In this document: piece after piece, positions 46,243 to 56,235 of the stretch
Numbering within the stretch: position 1 is the first letter of the stretch
How the letters are laid out: each line of letters starts with the position of its first letter
Origin: Chloroflexota bacterium
GTDB taxonomy: Bacteria > Chloroflexota > Chloroflexia > Chloroheliales > Chloroheliaceae
Assembly: GCA_028287745.1 (NCBI GenBank)
Contig: JAQBPB010000103.1
Location: 1 to 64,000 of the forward strand
DNA: 64,000 bases
Direction of reading: 5' to 3'
Notes under the pieces: generated by a model
What the model saw: only the letters and a program-made list of their open reading frames with translations
What the model was told of the DNA's origin: nothing
The model's database searches: none
Translations under genes and position numbers: made by a program

Positions 46243-48174
46243 TTAATTCTGTTCGGGCGGCATTGGCTGGTTGGGTACGGTGACAGTAAAGGTGCTGCCT
46301 TTCTCCACGGTGCTGGTAACGGAAATCGTGCCGCCCAGGTGCCGGACCAACCGCCGGGCCAGCGCCAATCCCAGGCCCGCGCCGCCGAACTGCCGGGTGC
46401 TGCTGCCGTCAACCTGGCGAAATTCCTCAAAGATGTGTTCGAATTCTTCGGCCGGGATGCCAATCCCGGTGTCAGTTATGGAGATAGAAAAAGCTTCCGG
46501 GCCTAACCCTTTAGCCAGGTCACCAACCGCTCCGGAACTGATTGTCAGGTAAATCTCACCGTTTGAGGTAAATTTTACGGCGTTTGACATGAAAATATCA
46601 ATAATTTGCTGCAGCCGCTTAATATCGGTGCGGATAAAGCGGGGAGTATCCGTCTCGATTTTGGCCGAAAAACTCAGCCCCTTTTCTTCGGCGGCGGTCC
46701 GGCCTGCCAGGGAAAGTACCGACAGTAAATCGGCGGTGCTGGTTTCTTCGATCATAAGGTGCAGCCGCCCGGTTTCCAGGTTTGCCAGGTCGAGCACATC
46801 GTTAATCAGGGCCATCAACCGGCGGCCGTTACGGTAGACTCGTTCCAGGGGATCGTTCATTTCCGGTGGGATGTCGCCATAGAACCCGGATTGGATCATA
46901 TCCACATAGCCGACCACTGAGTTCAAGGGAGTCCGCAATTCGTGACTGACATTCGATAAAAATTCACTCTTCAAGCGGTTGGCCTCGGCCAGGGCCTTGT
47001 TCGTGGCGTTCAGTTCCTGGCTCTGGCGCTGCAGGTCTGCGAAGCGCCGCGCATTGGTCAGGGCAACACTGGCCTGGTCGGCCAGGGTTTTCAGCAAAAT
47101 AATATCATCGTCTTCAAAGACCTTTGAGCCGTCACTTTCCACGTCCAGCACCCCGATTACCTGGCCGCTGGAGCGCAATGGAATGATAACCTCGGCTTTG
47201 GTATCCGGAATTTCCGGCACAAACAGGTAACGCGGTTCAATGCTAACGTCCGGGACGACAATCATTTCGCCGGTACGGGCGCAATGGCAGGTTAGCGAAT
47301 TGGTGGTAGCCAGCGGCCAGCGGTATTCTTTTCCGCCCTGCCTTGGATTATGCCCCATGATGAATACCAGTACACCATTTTCGATCAAGCCGATATTGAC
47401 GCTGTACAGGTTAAGGCTTTGCCGGACCGGGCCGGTCACGCGTTCGATAATCTGGTCCACCTCCAGGGCTGCCGCCAGGTCACGCCCGACGTGGTTAAGC
47501 AGGGCCAACTGGGAAAGGCGGCGTTTTTCTCGTTCGTGGGCCATGGCCTGGGCGACCGCCAGGGTAACGTGTTCGGCCAGGGCCTGGGCCAGCTTGTAAT
47601 CTCGTTCGTCCAACCTGCGGCTGGGACCGGATTCAATCGAAAGCGTTCCAAGCACTTCGCGGCCCGGCCCCAGCAAAGGCACGCATATCGCGCTGGTTAC
47701 TTCCGGGGAAGCAAAAATATTATTTGGCTGTTGTTTAACATCGGTAATCAAAAGCCCGCGCCCGGACCTGGCAGCCTGTCCGTTTATGCCAGCATGCAGC
47801 GGAATAATATCAGCATATTGCTCGTAGCCGAATTGCGCCTGAAGGTGCAGTTCGGAGTCAACCAGGCTGTAGGCGCTGACATATTCAAAGTTAAAAATCG
47901 CGGCGATACTTTCGACAGCGGTCAGGTAGATTTCGGCCAGGTCATTGACGCCAACCAGGGCAGTCCGCATTTCGTGCAACAGGCGCAATTCGCGGGCCTG
48001 GCGCTCTACTTCGGCGATTAGCTGGCTACGGCTAGCCAGGTAGGGCGAATTTACCTCATGAATAGGTCTAAGGGGAGAGGTAAGGGCTTTTCGCCGGTCC
48101 GCAAAAATGGGAGCCGGTTGCTCTGATAATTTATTCAATTGATTTTCATCCGGGTCTTGGTCCGATGTTGACAT
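46243..48174 (-). CDS. Soluble sensor histidine kinase with two GAF domains
   Basis: 643 residues with no membrane segment, hence cytoplasmic. After an N-terminal coiled segment come GAF domain 1 (about residues 65-205) and GAF domain 2 (about 230-380; it contains CHCARTGEMIVVPDVS). A short helix leads to HisKA (FLSNVSHELRTPLNSVVG) and the ATPase (FMSNAVKFTSNGE, TDTGIGIP, GGAGLGLALARRL). No receiver domain or adjacent regulator gene is present, so it is an orphan kinase. The cysteines in GAF2 (CHCA) invite a redox or ligand role, but that is speculation. The ribosome site at the chosen ATG is weak. Confidence 0.9.
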   Translation of the reverse strand: MSTSDQDPDENQLNKLSEQPAPIFADRRKALTSPLRPIHEVNSPYLASRSQLIAEVERQARELRLLHEMRTALVGVNDLAEIYLTAVESIAAIFNFEYVSAYSLVDSELHLQAQFGYEQYADIIPLHAGINGQAARSGRGLLITDVKQQPNNIFASPEVTSAICVPLLGPGREVLGTLSIESGPSRRLDERDYKLAQALAEHVTLAVAQAMAHEREKRRLSQLALLNHVGRDLAAALEVDQIIERVTGPVRQSLNLYSVNIGLIENGVLVFIMGHNPRQGGKEYRWPLATTNSLTCHCARTGEMIVVPDVSIEPRYLFVPEIPDTKAEVIIPLRSSGQVIGVLDVESDGSKVFEDDDIILLKTLADQASVALTNARRFADLQRQSQELNATNKALAEANRLKSEFLSNVSHELRTPLNSVVGYVDMIQSGFYGDIPPEMNDPLERVYRNGRRLMALINDVLDLANLETGRLHLMIEETSTADLLSVLSLAGRTAAEEKGLSFSAKIETDTPRFIRTDIKRLQQIIDIFMSNAVKFTSNGEIYLTISSGAVGDLAKGLGPEAFSISITDTGIGIPAEEFEHIFEEFRQVDGSSTRQFGGAGLGLALARRLVRHLGGTISVTSTVEKGSTFTVTVPNQPMPPEQN

Positions 48175-48548
48175 AATACTATAACTCTTGGCAATGGCTT
48201 TTGTGGCGTAAAAGATGTTAAAATTAAATACGATTTCGCCTGTGTGCCTGGGAACAAATCGTGGAACGTTTGACCAACGGCCTTAACAATAATACCTGTA
48301 CTATGTATGTTGAAATTGCCCGACCGGTTTGCGAATCCATCCTGTGAATTAAATTTAGGAGCAATCCCGAGTTAAGGGTGGGTTTAAGTATGACGTATTA
48401 GGGAAACCACCTGGTTTCATTTTAGCATTACATAGTGAGATGCGGCAATAAGCGGATTGAAATTGTAATGATATTGAAACAATTACAGGGCCATGAAAGT
48501 ATAGGTATTTAGAGTTTATTTAACACCGGAAATATCGGAGAAAGCCAT
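48175..48548. other. Divergent spacer between GAF kinase and ABC permease
   Basis: 374 bases, AT-rich, no gene. I could not find a -35/-10 pair with good spacing for either flanking gene, nor a clear palindrome. Confidence 0.5.
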
Positions 48549-51302
48549 TTGAAGCGATTTCAGTTTTACTTTAAATACGCCGGGCGTTCGGTAATGCGCG
48601 GCGGCCAGCGGTCTTTTTTCGCGGTGCTGTGTGTCGCGGTGGGAGTAGCGGCCCTGGTGGCCCTTCAATCGCTGGCGGTCAGTATTAAAGATACCCTTAC
48701 CGGAGATATACAGGCCCGCGCCGGTGGTGATGTAACCGCGAAAGCTTCTCTGGTCCCCGGTAGCCCTTTGGGCCTTTCACAGCCTAACCAGAAATTTCTG
48801 GATAGTTTGAAGGCTTCCGGGACTCTGCAGGATTGGACCACTCTCAGTAGTAGTAGCCTTCAGATAAAAGGCTACTTTAGTTTCCCACCCACCTTATACG
48901 CTGTAGACCCGGCCAAATTTCCCCTTTACGGCAAAATTGATATGCTCCAACCGGCTGGAGGTGATATTCGTCAGCTCCTGGCCGAGCCGAATACCATTGT
49001 GCTGAGCAAGTATCTCTGGGAGAAAAACAATTACCGGCTGGGTCAGGAGATTGAAGTAACCGGTTTTTCTACCGATACCAGCAACGCCGGGAAATCGGCC
49101 AGACTTAAAATTGTAGGTGAAGTAAAGACCGATATTCCGGGCCTGACCATAGACCCAGGCTTAATCTTTGGTTTTGGCATCGCCTCGACTCAGACCGCCG
49201 CGTCCTTTCTGAGTGACCATTCCGGCACTCAGGAACTTTCGGTTTATCTTAAGACCGCGCCCGGCACCGACAATGACCGCCTGGTTACACAGTTAGAAGA
49301 GTTTTCTTTCAGCCAGTTCAACAATGGTAACTTTGAGCCAGACCTGGGTTTTGATAGTGTTGCAACTGCCCTGGAGTTGCAGCAAGACCTGGCCGCTAAC
49401 CTGGTCTATGTCGAAGATATGCTTTCTTATGTCGGCTTGCTGGCAATCCTGATTGGCGGTATCGGGGTGGTAAATACAATGCTGGTGGTTATCGGGCGGC
49501 GCACTACCGAAATTGCAACCGTAAAAGCCCTCGGCCTGAAGACCCGCCAGACCCTGACAATCTTTACCCTGGAAGCGCTTATCCTGGGGGTAATCGGCAG
49601 TATCCTGGGCGTTATCCTGGGCATTGGCCTGGGTTTTGGCATCAAAGGGGTGGCCGAAGGGCTGTTCTTCCGGCCCCTTAACTGGGGTATTTACCCGCAG
49701 CCGATCCTGATTGGTTTGTTAGTCGGCACCATAACGGCGGGGGTCTTTGGTTTTCTACCAGCCTATTCCGCCGGTAAAGTCCGGCCCGCCGTTGTTCTGC
49801 GCCAGCAGAGCAGCGCCCTGCCCAGGGTAGGCGGCTTTGCTTCTATTGTCCTGGTGCTATTGATGACGCTGGCCCTGGGTGTCATTGCCGGAGTGCTTCT
49901 GCGTGATTTGCTGCTAGGCATTATTGCCAGCTTTGTGACAATGCTGGTCTGCCTGCTTTTGACCGCTTTTATGTACCTGGCGGTCTTTATTACCGGCAAA
50001 CTGCCCGCCCCGTTCGGCCCCAGTTTTAAAATGGCTTTGCGCAGTTTCAGCCGCCACCGGGGCCGCACCGCCACCACGTTACTGGTAATGACCATCGGGC
50101 TGTTTTTCATCAGTTTTATTGTTATTATCGCTGACAGCATTAAAACGTCTTTCCGGGAGACTTTCGACCTGAAACTGGGTTTTAACGTGGTTGCCCTTAA
50201 CCTGCTTAGTGGCCAGACCGAGCAAATTCAATCCAACCTGGAAAGAGATACGCCGGGTATCAAGCAAATTTTCGCAACAACCAGCGGCCGGGCCGAGATT
50301 AACAGTATCAATGGGCAGCCGCCCAGGTCAACCTCCGTTACGAATCCCGGCTCTGCGCCGGGCGGTTCCCCAACCCGGATTAGTCTAAACGGCCGCAGCC
50401 TGGCCCGGGGCGAAAGTGTCAGCCCAAATGGGCCGGTCCGCCTGGTTAGCGGGCGAGACTTTACCCCGGCCGATATGGATAAGCCGGTCTTACTGGTCTA
50501 CCAGGACGAAGCGACCCGCTACGGTGTTAAACCGGGTGATAAAGTCAGTCTGACAGTTATAGGTAGCCAGTTGGGCCAGGGCCAGGGTCAGGGGCCGGGA
50601 CAAAGCGGCCTGAATATTGGCCGGGTAGGTACTTCCGCCGAGCAAGTTGTGGAGTTTGAGGTAATCGGCATCATCCAACCGACCAGCACCACCGTTCAGT
50701 TCGAGCGCGGCTGGGTAGCGCCTTACAAGGTCGTCAACCAGGCCGGTCTTAGCTTTAGCTTTTTCTATATGCTGGTGGACCGTGACCAGATGCAAGCCAC
50801 TCTGACCAAAGTCCAGAGCCAATTGCTGGGCGGGTTCGTCTTTGACCTGGGCGACCTGATAGATACTTTCTCAAGAATTCTGGACCAGGTACTGGCCTTT
50901 CCTTTGCTCTTAAGTATTTTGAGCCTGTTTAGCGGTGCGATATTAATCGCTAACAATGTGGCCCTGGCAATGCTGGAACGGCGGACCGAAATCGGGGTTC
51001 TAAAAGCCATCGGGGCCAAACGAAGACGGGTGCTAAATATGCTGCTCTGGGAAAGCAGCCTGGTCGGGCTGCTGGGCGGTTTAATCGGGGTTGGCACAGG
51101 CATAATTCTGGCCTTGCTGGTCCCGGTACTGGCCGGTGGTTCAGGCAGGGGCGGCCGCGCCGCCGTTATTACTATTAGCTGGTCGCCTCTGACAGCCCTG
51201 TTGCTTTTAGGTCTGGGGGCAGCCCTGGCAATTATAGCCACCTTAATAAGCGCCTGGGGTGCGGTCCAGGAAAAACCCCTGGTAGTATTGCGTTATGAAT
51301 AA
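48549..51302 (+). CDS. MacB/FtsX-type ABC transporter permease
   Basis: 917 residues from a TTG behind GGAGAAAG. An N-terminal membrane helix is followed by a large MacB-like periplasmic domain, then three segments forming the first FtsX domain (around NMLVVIGRRTTEIATVKALGLK; residues 290-420). A second N-terminal-like helix and outer domain follow, then a second FtsX domain (ALAMLERRTEIGVLKAIGAKRRRVL, 800-917). The repeated TEI-x-x-x-K-A-[LI]-G motif marks the coupling helices. It is thus a fused dimer of permease halves, like the YbbP/SalY group that moves lipoproteins, peptides or antibiotics. Its end overlaps the ATPase start by eight bases. Confidence 0.9.
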   Translation: MKRFQFYFKYAGRSVMRGGQRSFFAVLCVAVGVAALVALQSLAVSIKDTLTGDIQARAGGDVTAKASLVPGSPLGLSQPNQKFLDSLKASGTLQDWTTLSSSSLQIKGYFSFPPTLYAVDPAKFPLYGKIDMLQPAGGDIRQLLAEPNTIVLSKYLWEKNNYRLGQEIEVTGFSTDTSNAGKSARLKIVGEVKTDIPGLTIDPGLIFGFGIASTQTAASFLSDHSGTQELSVYLKTAPGTDNDRLVTQLEEFSFSQFNNGNFEPDLGFDSVATALELQQDLAANLVYVEDMLSYVGLLAILIGGIGVVNTMLVVIGRRTTEIATVKALGLKTRQTLTIFTLEALILGVIGSILGVILGIGLGFGIKGVAEGLFFRPLNWGIYPQPILIGLLVGTITAGVFGFLPAYSAGKVRPAVVLRQQSSALPRVGGFASIVLVLLMTLALGVIAGVLLRDLLLGIIASFVTMLVCLLLTAFMYLAVFITGKLPAPFGPSFKMALRSFSRHRGRTATTLLVMTIGLFFISFIVIIADSIKTSFRETFDLKLGFNVVALNLLSGQTEQIQSNLERDTPGIKQIFATTSGRAEINSINGQPPRSTSVTNPGSAPGGSPTRISLNGRSLARGESVSPNGPVRLVSGRDFTPADMDKPVLLVYQDEATRYGVKPGDKVSLTVIGSQLGQGQGQGPGQSGLNIGRVGTSAEQVVEFEVIGIIQPTSTTVQFERGWVAPYKVVNQAGLSFSFFYMLVDRDQMQATLTKVQSQLLGGFVFDLGDLIDTFSRILDQVLAFPLLLSILSLFSGAILIANNVALAMLERRTEIGVLKAIGAKRRRVLNMLLWESSLVGLLGGLIGVGTGIILALLVPVLAGGSGRGGRAAVITISWSPLTALLLLGLGAALAIIATLISAWGAVQEKPLVVLRYE

Positions 51303-52044
51303 AGAAGGGAAACAATTTTTGCAACCTTATACAAACCCGGACCAGCCGCTACAGGCTAACCCTGTGCAGGAACAAAAGACCATCCTGGAAGTGCGCGGCC
51401 TGGTCAAAGAACTGCCGATGGGCCGGGATAAACTGGCTATCCTCAAAGGCGTCAACATGAGCGTCCAGGCGGGCGAGATTATCGCGATTGTCGGGCCTTC
51501 CGGGTCAGGTAAAACTACCCTGCTGGGGCTTATTGGCGGCCTGGATACTCCGACCAGTGGATCTATTGTCCTGGCCGGGCAGGAAATCAGCAAAATGGGC
51601 GAGGATAAGCTGGCCGATGTGCGCAACCGGACTATCGGTTTTGTATTTCAGTTCTTCAATCTGGTGCCGACCCTGACCGCCCTGGAAAACGTCATGCTGC
51701 CGGTCCAGTTCGATGACCGGAGCCGTTTCAAACCGGAAAAACGGGCCAGGGAATTGCTGGACATGATCGGCCTGGGCCACCGCCTGAACCACAAGCCCAA
51801 AGAGCTTTCCGGCGGTGAGCAGCAGCGGGTTGCCATCGCCCGCGCCCTGGCAAACCAACCGGCTATTCTCCTGGGCGACGAACCGACCGGCAACCTGGAC
51901 AGCGAACGCGGCGAAGAAATTCTAAACCTGATCCAGCAGTTGCGCCGTGACCTGGGCCTGACGGTTATCCTGGTAACGCACGACCCAAAAGTTGCCAGCC
52001 GCTCCGACCGCATTCTGACCATGAAAGATGGGAATTTTATTTAG
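51295..52044 (+). CDS. MacB/LolD-type ABC transporter ATPase
   Basis: 249 residues with Walker A GPSGSGKTTLLGLIGGLD, Q-loop FQFFNLVPTLTALENV, signature LSGGEQQRVAIARAL, Walker B ILLGDEPTGNLD and H-loop VILVTHDP. The GNLD D-loop and AxENVMLPV segment are typical of the LolD/MacB/YbbA group. A 25-residue Gln-rich N-terminal extension precedes the fold. It couples to the preceding FtsX-type permease with overlapping genes, so the two are translated together. Confidence 0.94.
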   Translation: MNKEGKQFLQPYTNPDQPLQANPVQEQKTILEVRGLVKELPMGRDKLAILKGVNMSVQAGEIIAIVGPSGSGKTTLLGLIGGLDTPTSGSIVLAGQEISKMGEDKLADVRNRTIGFVFQFFNLVPTLTALENVMLPVQFDDRSRFKPEKRARELLDMIGLGHRLNHKPKELSGGEQQRVAIARALANQPAILLGDEPTGNLDSERGEEILNLIQQLRRDLGLTVILVTHDPKVASRSDRILTMKDGNFI

Positions 52045-52493
52045 GAATTTCCACAGGACAACCTGAATTATTAGAAAAATGAAAATCCATAATTTGCCTG
52101 TAAAAGCGGTGATAATCCTGGGAAGCCTGGTTAATTTCCTATTCGCCAACCACTGGGGGGGTTTAACCAGTTTAAAAGATAGGTGTAAAACCTATTGACT
52201 TTAGCGAACAAATGAGCTACTATGAATGTATGCACAGGGCCTCAGGGAATAAAATAATTAAATCCCGGCGCAATCTTCGACTCTTTTGAAACGGTTTCAC
52301 CCATAAATTAGCTTTCTTTTAACTGTTCGATCCATTTAAAGGCCATTAATTACTTTCCAATACCTTAATCCTGGGTAAGTTGCAACCTGCCGGGCCGGTT
52401 AATTATGCTATTTTCCGGTTAAGGCTTCCCATCACCTTGCTGCACGGAACGCATTAGAAATTGAAAGTCTACACCTTGAAAGGAGACAATACG
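52045..52493. other. Spacer and long leader before the VOC gene
   Basis: 449 bases. The first 150 hold no gene or strong terminator after the ABC ATPase. A good promoter lies at 52195-52223, which leaves a leader of about 265 bases before the VOC start codon. I see no recognised riboswitch or tRNA in it; the bases between are AT-rich with small GCCGG-type repeats. Confidence 0.6.
52195..52223 (+). promoter_or_regulatory. Promoter upstream of the VOC gene
   Basis: TTGACT (52195-52200) and TACTAT (52218-52223) are exactly 17 bases apart. The predicted start near 52230 gives an unusually long 5' leader for the VOC gene. Confidence 0.7.
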
Positions 52494-52868
52494 TTGGCAA
52501 AACATAAGCTTGTCCATTTTGAAGTACCGGTAAACAATTCTAAAGAAGCCGGTGAGTTTTACTCGAGCGTCTTTGACTGGCAGATGCAATATATGGAACA
52601 GTTTGATTACACCACTTTTAGTACCGGACCTGAAACAGGCGGTGGTTTCATTACTATTGGTAATCCGAACAACCCGGCAAAGGTTGGCGATGTGCTTGTT
52701 TATATTTCTACCGATGACATCGACGCCACGTTGGCCCAGGTAGAGAAGTCCGGCGGAAAAACCGTCGATCCCAAGATGGAAATTCCGGGAGTAGGCTGGA
52801 TGGCCGTATTTACCGATCCAACGGGCAATAGGATCGGCCTTTTCACCGGACTTCCCCATACTACCTAG
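52494..52868 (+). CDS. VOC-family (glyoxalase/dioxygenase-fold) protein
   Basis: 124 residues of the vicinal-oxygen-chelate superfamily, with the paired beta-alpha-beta-beta-beta modules: VHFEVPVNNSKEAGEFYSSVFDW and VLVYISTDDIDATLAQVEKSGGKTVDPKMEIPGVGWMAVFTDPTGNRIGLF in outline. Metal ligand candidates are the first His and the Glu region at the end. Family members include glyoxalase I, antibiotic-binding proteins and dioxygenases; this one resembles small 27-kDa-type VOC proteins of unknown substrate. The TTG at 52494 is the start, eight bases after AAAGGAG; an upstream frame opening lacks a ribosome site. Confidence 0.8.
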   Translation: MAKHKLVHFEVPVNNSKEAGEFYSSVFDWQMQYMEQFDYTTFSTGPETGGGFITIGNPNNPAKVGDVLVYISTDDIDATLAQVEKSGGKTVDPKMEIPGVGWMAVFTDPTGNRIGLFTGLPHTT

Positions 52869-52880
52869 AATTTAAATTAA

Positions 52881-52911
52881 AAAGGGCGGCCACTTAGTGG
52901 CCGCCCTTTTA
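52881..52911. terminator. Bidirectional terminator between VOC gene and copper gene
   Basis: A perfect 14-pair stem, AAAAGGGCGGCCAC with GTGGCCGCCCTTTT, closes on a three-base loop. A and T ends let it serve both convergent genes. Confidence 0.95.
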
Positions 52912-52929
52912 GTATTAGAGTGGTTATTT

Positions 52930-54969
52930 TTAGCCCTTAATATTAAGGGTTACTGCATACCTCACATCCTCAAAGCCGTTACGCTGGATAAGCAACTGGG
53001 CTTGCCAGGTTCCCACCATACTTAAAATGGGTCCTTCGGCCATGTAGCGGCCCGGCAAGCCGGTAAGCGGTTTAAGTTGCAGGTTAGTGATACCCATATC
53101 CATTTCTTGCATCTCAACCCGCCAGTCAACCAGGCTTGCATCGGTGACCGGCTTACCGGTGGCAACGTCGGTCAGCCGGACTTCAAAGGTGTTATCACCC
53201 AGCTTGCCAGGGCTGATTGCCAGATCAACTTTAAGGCCGTTTTGGACGGTCTGGTAATACAACACACCGCTGCTGGCCAGACCTTTAGGCGGCGAGCTGC
53301 TGGTAAGGAAAGAAGCCGCCAGCAAAATCGCGACCGACAGGACAATCTCCAACCAGACCGCCTTCCGGAATTTAAGGCCAAGTGCCCCGGCCGCGATTGA
53401 ACCGGCACCTTCCTGGGGTCCGGCTTTCTTGGATTTGGCAAAGCCGCGCATCCTGGGCGTAACCACCAGAAGGTTATAGGCTCCCAGCAAGACCAGTGGT
53501 ACCAACAGGGCAATTTTTACAGTCAGGCTTAGCCCGTAGGGAGTTGAGAGTAAATCGTTTACATCACCAAGTTGCAGGGCGGCGCTAAAAGTGCCGGTTA
53601 CCAACAAAATCATGACACTTACGATTGTTACCTGGGAAAAAGCCGGAATGAGCGAAGCAAACAGGCGGGTACGGTCGCCACTGCCGGGCCGCAAGGCCGG
53701 TAAGGCGGCGGTCAGTGCGAAGGCCATTGCCATCAGGCCGCCAACCCAGGCCGCCGTAGACAGCAAGTGCAGCCAATCGCTGGTGACAGCCGCCCAGAAT
53801 ACCCAGTCGCTAATTGAGGCCGCGTGGGAATTAAGGCTGGTTGTGACCATTATCGCCGCCCCATAGAACAGGGCCGCGCCCCAGAGGTACTTGCGGGATT
53901 CTAAAACTGCTACCAGCGGGCCTTGTGTACCAGAGGTAACTAAAGCATCCCCGGCCGGTTCACCGGAAACGACCTGCTGGCTGGCTTCTTCGCCGGGTAA
54001 GAGGCTCTGGCGGGCCTGGCGCAATCCAGGAAGGCGGTCCAGCCAGGTGCGGCGGCCGCTGCTGCGCAGGGTAAAAGTCAGGGCGATAAAAGCTCCCAGA
54101 ATCAGGACCAACCGGACCAGCCAGACCAGACCGTAGCGGGTATTAAAGAGAAAGTCGGGCAGGGCCGCCGGGCCGGTTGCACCGCTGGCCGTACCTATTC
54201 CGAATAGTTGGAAAAGATTCTGGCTGGAGTAGGTTGCCGCCTGGTAAAACCACCAGGCTAACCAACCAATCGTCAGGCCAGCCAGGCCGGTCCAGGCCAC
54301 GCGCAGGACCCTTTGCAGGCCCGCTTCGTTCGCCAGGGAGAGTTCCGGGCCCATCCTTTTGGTCGCGCGCGCCCGGTTAACAGCAGGCCGCCAGACCAGA
54401 AGGGCAAAAATCAAACTTCCGACCAGGGCGGCGGTCGAAAGGTAGTTCAACCAGCGCAGGCCGATGCTGGCCGGGTTAGAATTTTCGTTGGCGCTGGTGT
54501 TGCCCTGTTCGGCCAGGTCCAACGGGCTTCCCATAGTATTGACCGGCAATTCGCCCGCTCCGACCAGGAAGGAAAAATTACCCTTGATAATATGCCCATC
54601 TTCTGCCGAAGCATTTTTATAGATAACGGTATAAGCCCCGTCCGGCAGGCCCGGCTTGAGGTTGATCCGCATCGACTTTGGCTCACCGGGAACACCCTGG
54701 CTGTCGCCGCTGTCCACCCGGGACCCGTTCTGGTCCAGGACGGTTAATTCACTAAAACGCAATTCAAGTTTTTCAGTAAACCAGACCTGGATGTAGGCCG
54801 GTGGTTTACCTGCAGGCAGTGAAGCATTGGCCGCAGGCAAACTGTGTTCGTAGTTGGCATGGGCCTGGGCCGCCGGGGCCGCATAAAGCGACAGTCCCAG
54901 CAGCATTACCAGCCCCAAAATAAAGCTTAAAAACAAATTTCCAGGTTTAGATACCAAGATGACCCGCAA
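52930..54969 (-). CDS. CopC-CopD fusion, copper transport/resistance protein
   Basis: About 679 residues. A signal peptide ending at AQA-HAN exposes an N-terminal His, and a CopC domain (residues about 35-140) follows with copper ligands His and the DGHIIKGNFSFLVG motif. The CopD membrane domain has about eight helices (around residues 185-560). A C-terminal YtkA/FixH-like beta domain (VDLAISPGKLGDNTFEVRL) ends the protein. Such fusions bind copper outside and pass it inward or to a cuproenzyme. The TTG at 54969 is the start: GGAGGA lies six bases before it and the signal peptide then begins correctly. It is convergent with the VOC gene. Confidence 0.88.
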   Translation of the reverse strand: MRVILVSKPGNLFLSFILGLVMLLGLSLYAAPAAQAHANYEHSLPAANASLPAGKPPAYIQVWFTEKLELRFSELTVLDQNGSRVDSGDSQGVPGEPKSMRINLKPGLPDGAYTVIYKNASAEDGHIIKGNFSFLVGAGELPVNTMGSPLDLAEQGNTSANENSNPASIGLRWLNYLSTAALVGSLIFALLVWRPAVNRARATKRMGPELSLANEAGLQRVLRVAWTGLAGLTIGWLAWWFYQAATYSSQNLFQLFGIGTASGATGPAALPDFLFNTRYGLVWLVRLVLILGAFIALTFTLRSSGRRTWLDRLPGLRQARQSLLPGEEASQQVVSGEPAGDALVTSGTQGPLVAVLESRKYLWGAALFYGAAIMVTTSLNSHAASISDWVFWAAVTSDWLHLLSTAAWVGGLMAMAFALTAALPALRPGSGDRTRLFASLIPAFSQVTIVSVMILLVTGTFSAALQLGDVNDLLSTPYGLSLTVKIALLVPLVLLGAYNLLVVTPRMRGFAKSKKAGPQEGAGSIAAGALGLKFRKAVWLEIVLSVAILLAASFLTSSSPPKGLASSGVLYYQTVQNGLKVDLAISPGKLGDNTFEVRLTDVATGKPVTDASLVDWRVEMQEMDMGITNLQLKPLTGLPGRYMAEGPILSMVGTWQAQLLIQRNGFEDVRYAVTLNIKG

Positions 54970-54996
54970 AACTATTCCTCCACCGGGCGGCAAATA

Positions 54997-56235
54997 CTAC
55001 CCGAACAACACCGCCTCGATTTGCTCGGCTGCGAAATCCAACTGGTCTTTTTCAATTACCAGCGGGGGTAACAAGCGCAGAACGTTTGGCCCGGCCGGTA
55101 GGGCCAGGACCCCCCGGTCCATTAAAGCTTTCAGGTAAGGAACTACCTTCTGCTTGAGTTCCAGGCCGATAAGCAAGCCCTTGCCGCGCACTTCCCGTAC
55201 GATAGTACCCTCACGTTGGGCCAGCGGCCGTAATTTACTCATAAAATAGTCGCCCAGTTCGGCGCTACGTTCTTCCAGGCGGTAATCCTGCATGTACCGG
55301 ATGGCCCCGATAGCGGCGGCGGCGGTTAGCGGGTTCCCACCAAAGGTAGAACCGTGGGTAGATTTATCCAGCGGGCCAAAGCGTTCGTCCATCAAGACGG
55401 CGCCCATGGGTATACCGCCCGCGATAGACTTGGCAACCGTCATCAGGTCGCCCTTGACACCGGTATGGTCGCCGCCCCAGAAGCGGCCGGTCCGGCAGAA
55501 GCCGGTCTGAATCTCATCCAGTATCAACAGCACTCCGGTTTCGTCACAGAGCTTGCGCAGTCCGGGCAGGTAATCGTCCGAAGGAGTATGAACCCCACCC
55601 TCGCCCTGGATTGGTTCAACAAGGATGGCAGCGGTATTTTCGGTTATCGCCGCCCGAACGGCTTCGACCTTGTTATAGGGCACGTGGGTAAAACCGGGAA
55701 TCAATGGGTAGAACGGCTCGCGGTATTTCTTCTCCCAGGTCGCGCTGAGGGCACCCATCGAACGGCCGTGAAAGCCGCGAACGGTCGCGATAACATCGGT
55801 CTTGCCGGTAAGCAACCGGGCAAACTTGATAGCTCCTTCGACCGCTTCGGTCCCACTGTTGCACAAAAAGACCCGGTTCATTCCAACCGGCGCTACTTCC
55901 ACCAGCTTTTTTAGCAGTTCGGCGCGAGTCGGGTTGTAAAAAATTTCCGGGCAGCTCAACAGAGTCCGGGCTTGTTTCTCGATAGCCTCAACCACGTAAG
56001 GGTTGCAGTGGCCCAGGTTGGCCGAGCCCTGTCCGCCCACGCAGTCAACATATTCCCGGCCGGTGTCATCCCACAGGCGGGCGCCTTCACCGCGCACGAT
56101 AGTAATTTCGCGCTTGGGGTAAACGCCTGACTCGAGGCGGTCCTCGGTCTCACGGGTGCCCAGGTTGGTAAAATCGTGAGATAGCGCGGTAGCCGCTACC
56201 CCCTCAACTTCAAGATCATTTTCTTGAATGCTCAT
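54997..56235 (-). CDS. [LysW]-aminoadipate semialdehyde / ornithine aminotransferase
   Basis: 412 residues of the class III PLP aminotransferases, acetylornithine aminotransferase type. Motifs: GSANLGHCNPYVVEAI, CNSGTEAVEGAIKFAR, RGFHGRSMGALS, LVEPIQGEGGV, LILDEIQTGFCRTG, and the PLP Lys in MTVAKSIAGGIPMGAV. Translationally coupled to the kinase gene (TAATG overlap). That kinase is of the LysZ type, so this is probably LysJ, which makes LysW-bound lysine, and possibly also ornithine. A plain ArgD role is the alternative. Confidence 0.87.
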   Translation of the reverse strand: MSIQENDLEVEGVAATALSHDFTNLGTRETEDRLESGVYPKREITIVRGEGARLWDDTGREYVDCVGGQGSANLGHCNPYVVEAIEKQARTLLSCPEIFYNPTRAELLKKLVEVAPVGMNRVFLCNSGTEAVEGAIKFARLLTGKTDVIATVRGFHGRSMGALSATWEKKYREPFYPLIPGFTHVPYNKVEAVRAAITENTAAILVEPIQGEGGVHTPSDDYLPGLRKLCDETGVLLILDEIQTGFCRTGRFWGGDHTGVKGDLMTVAKSIAGGIPMGAVLMDERFGPLDKSTHGSTFGGNPLTAAAAIGAIRYMQDYRLEERSAELGDYFMSKLRPLAQREGTIVREVRGKGLLIGLELKQKVVPYLKALMDRGVLALPAGPNVLRLLPPLVIEKDQLDFAAEQIEAVLFG

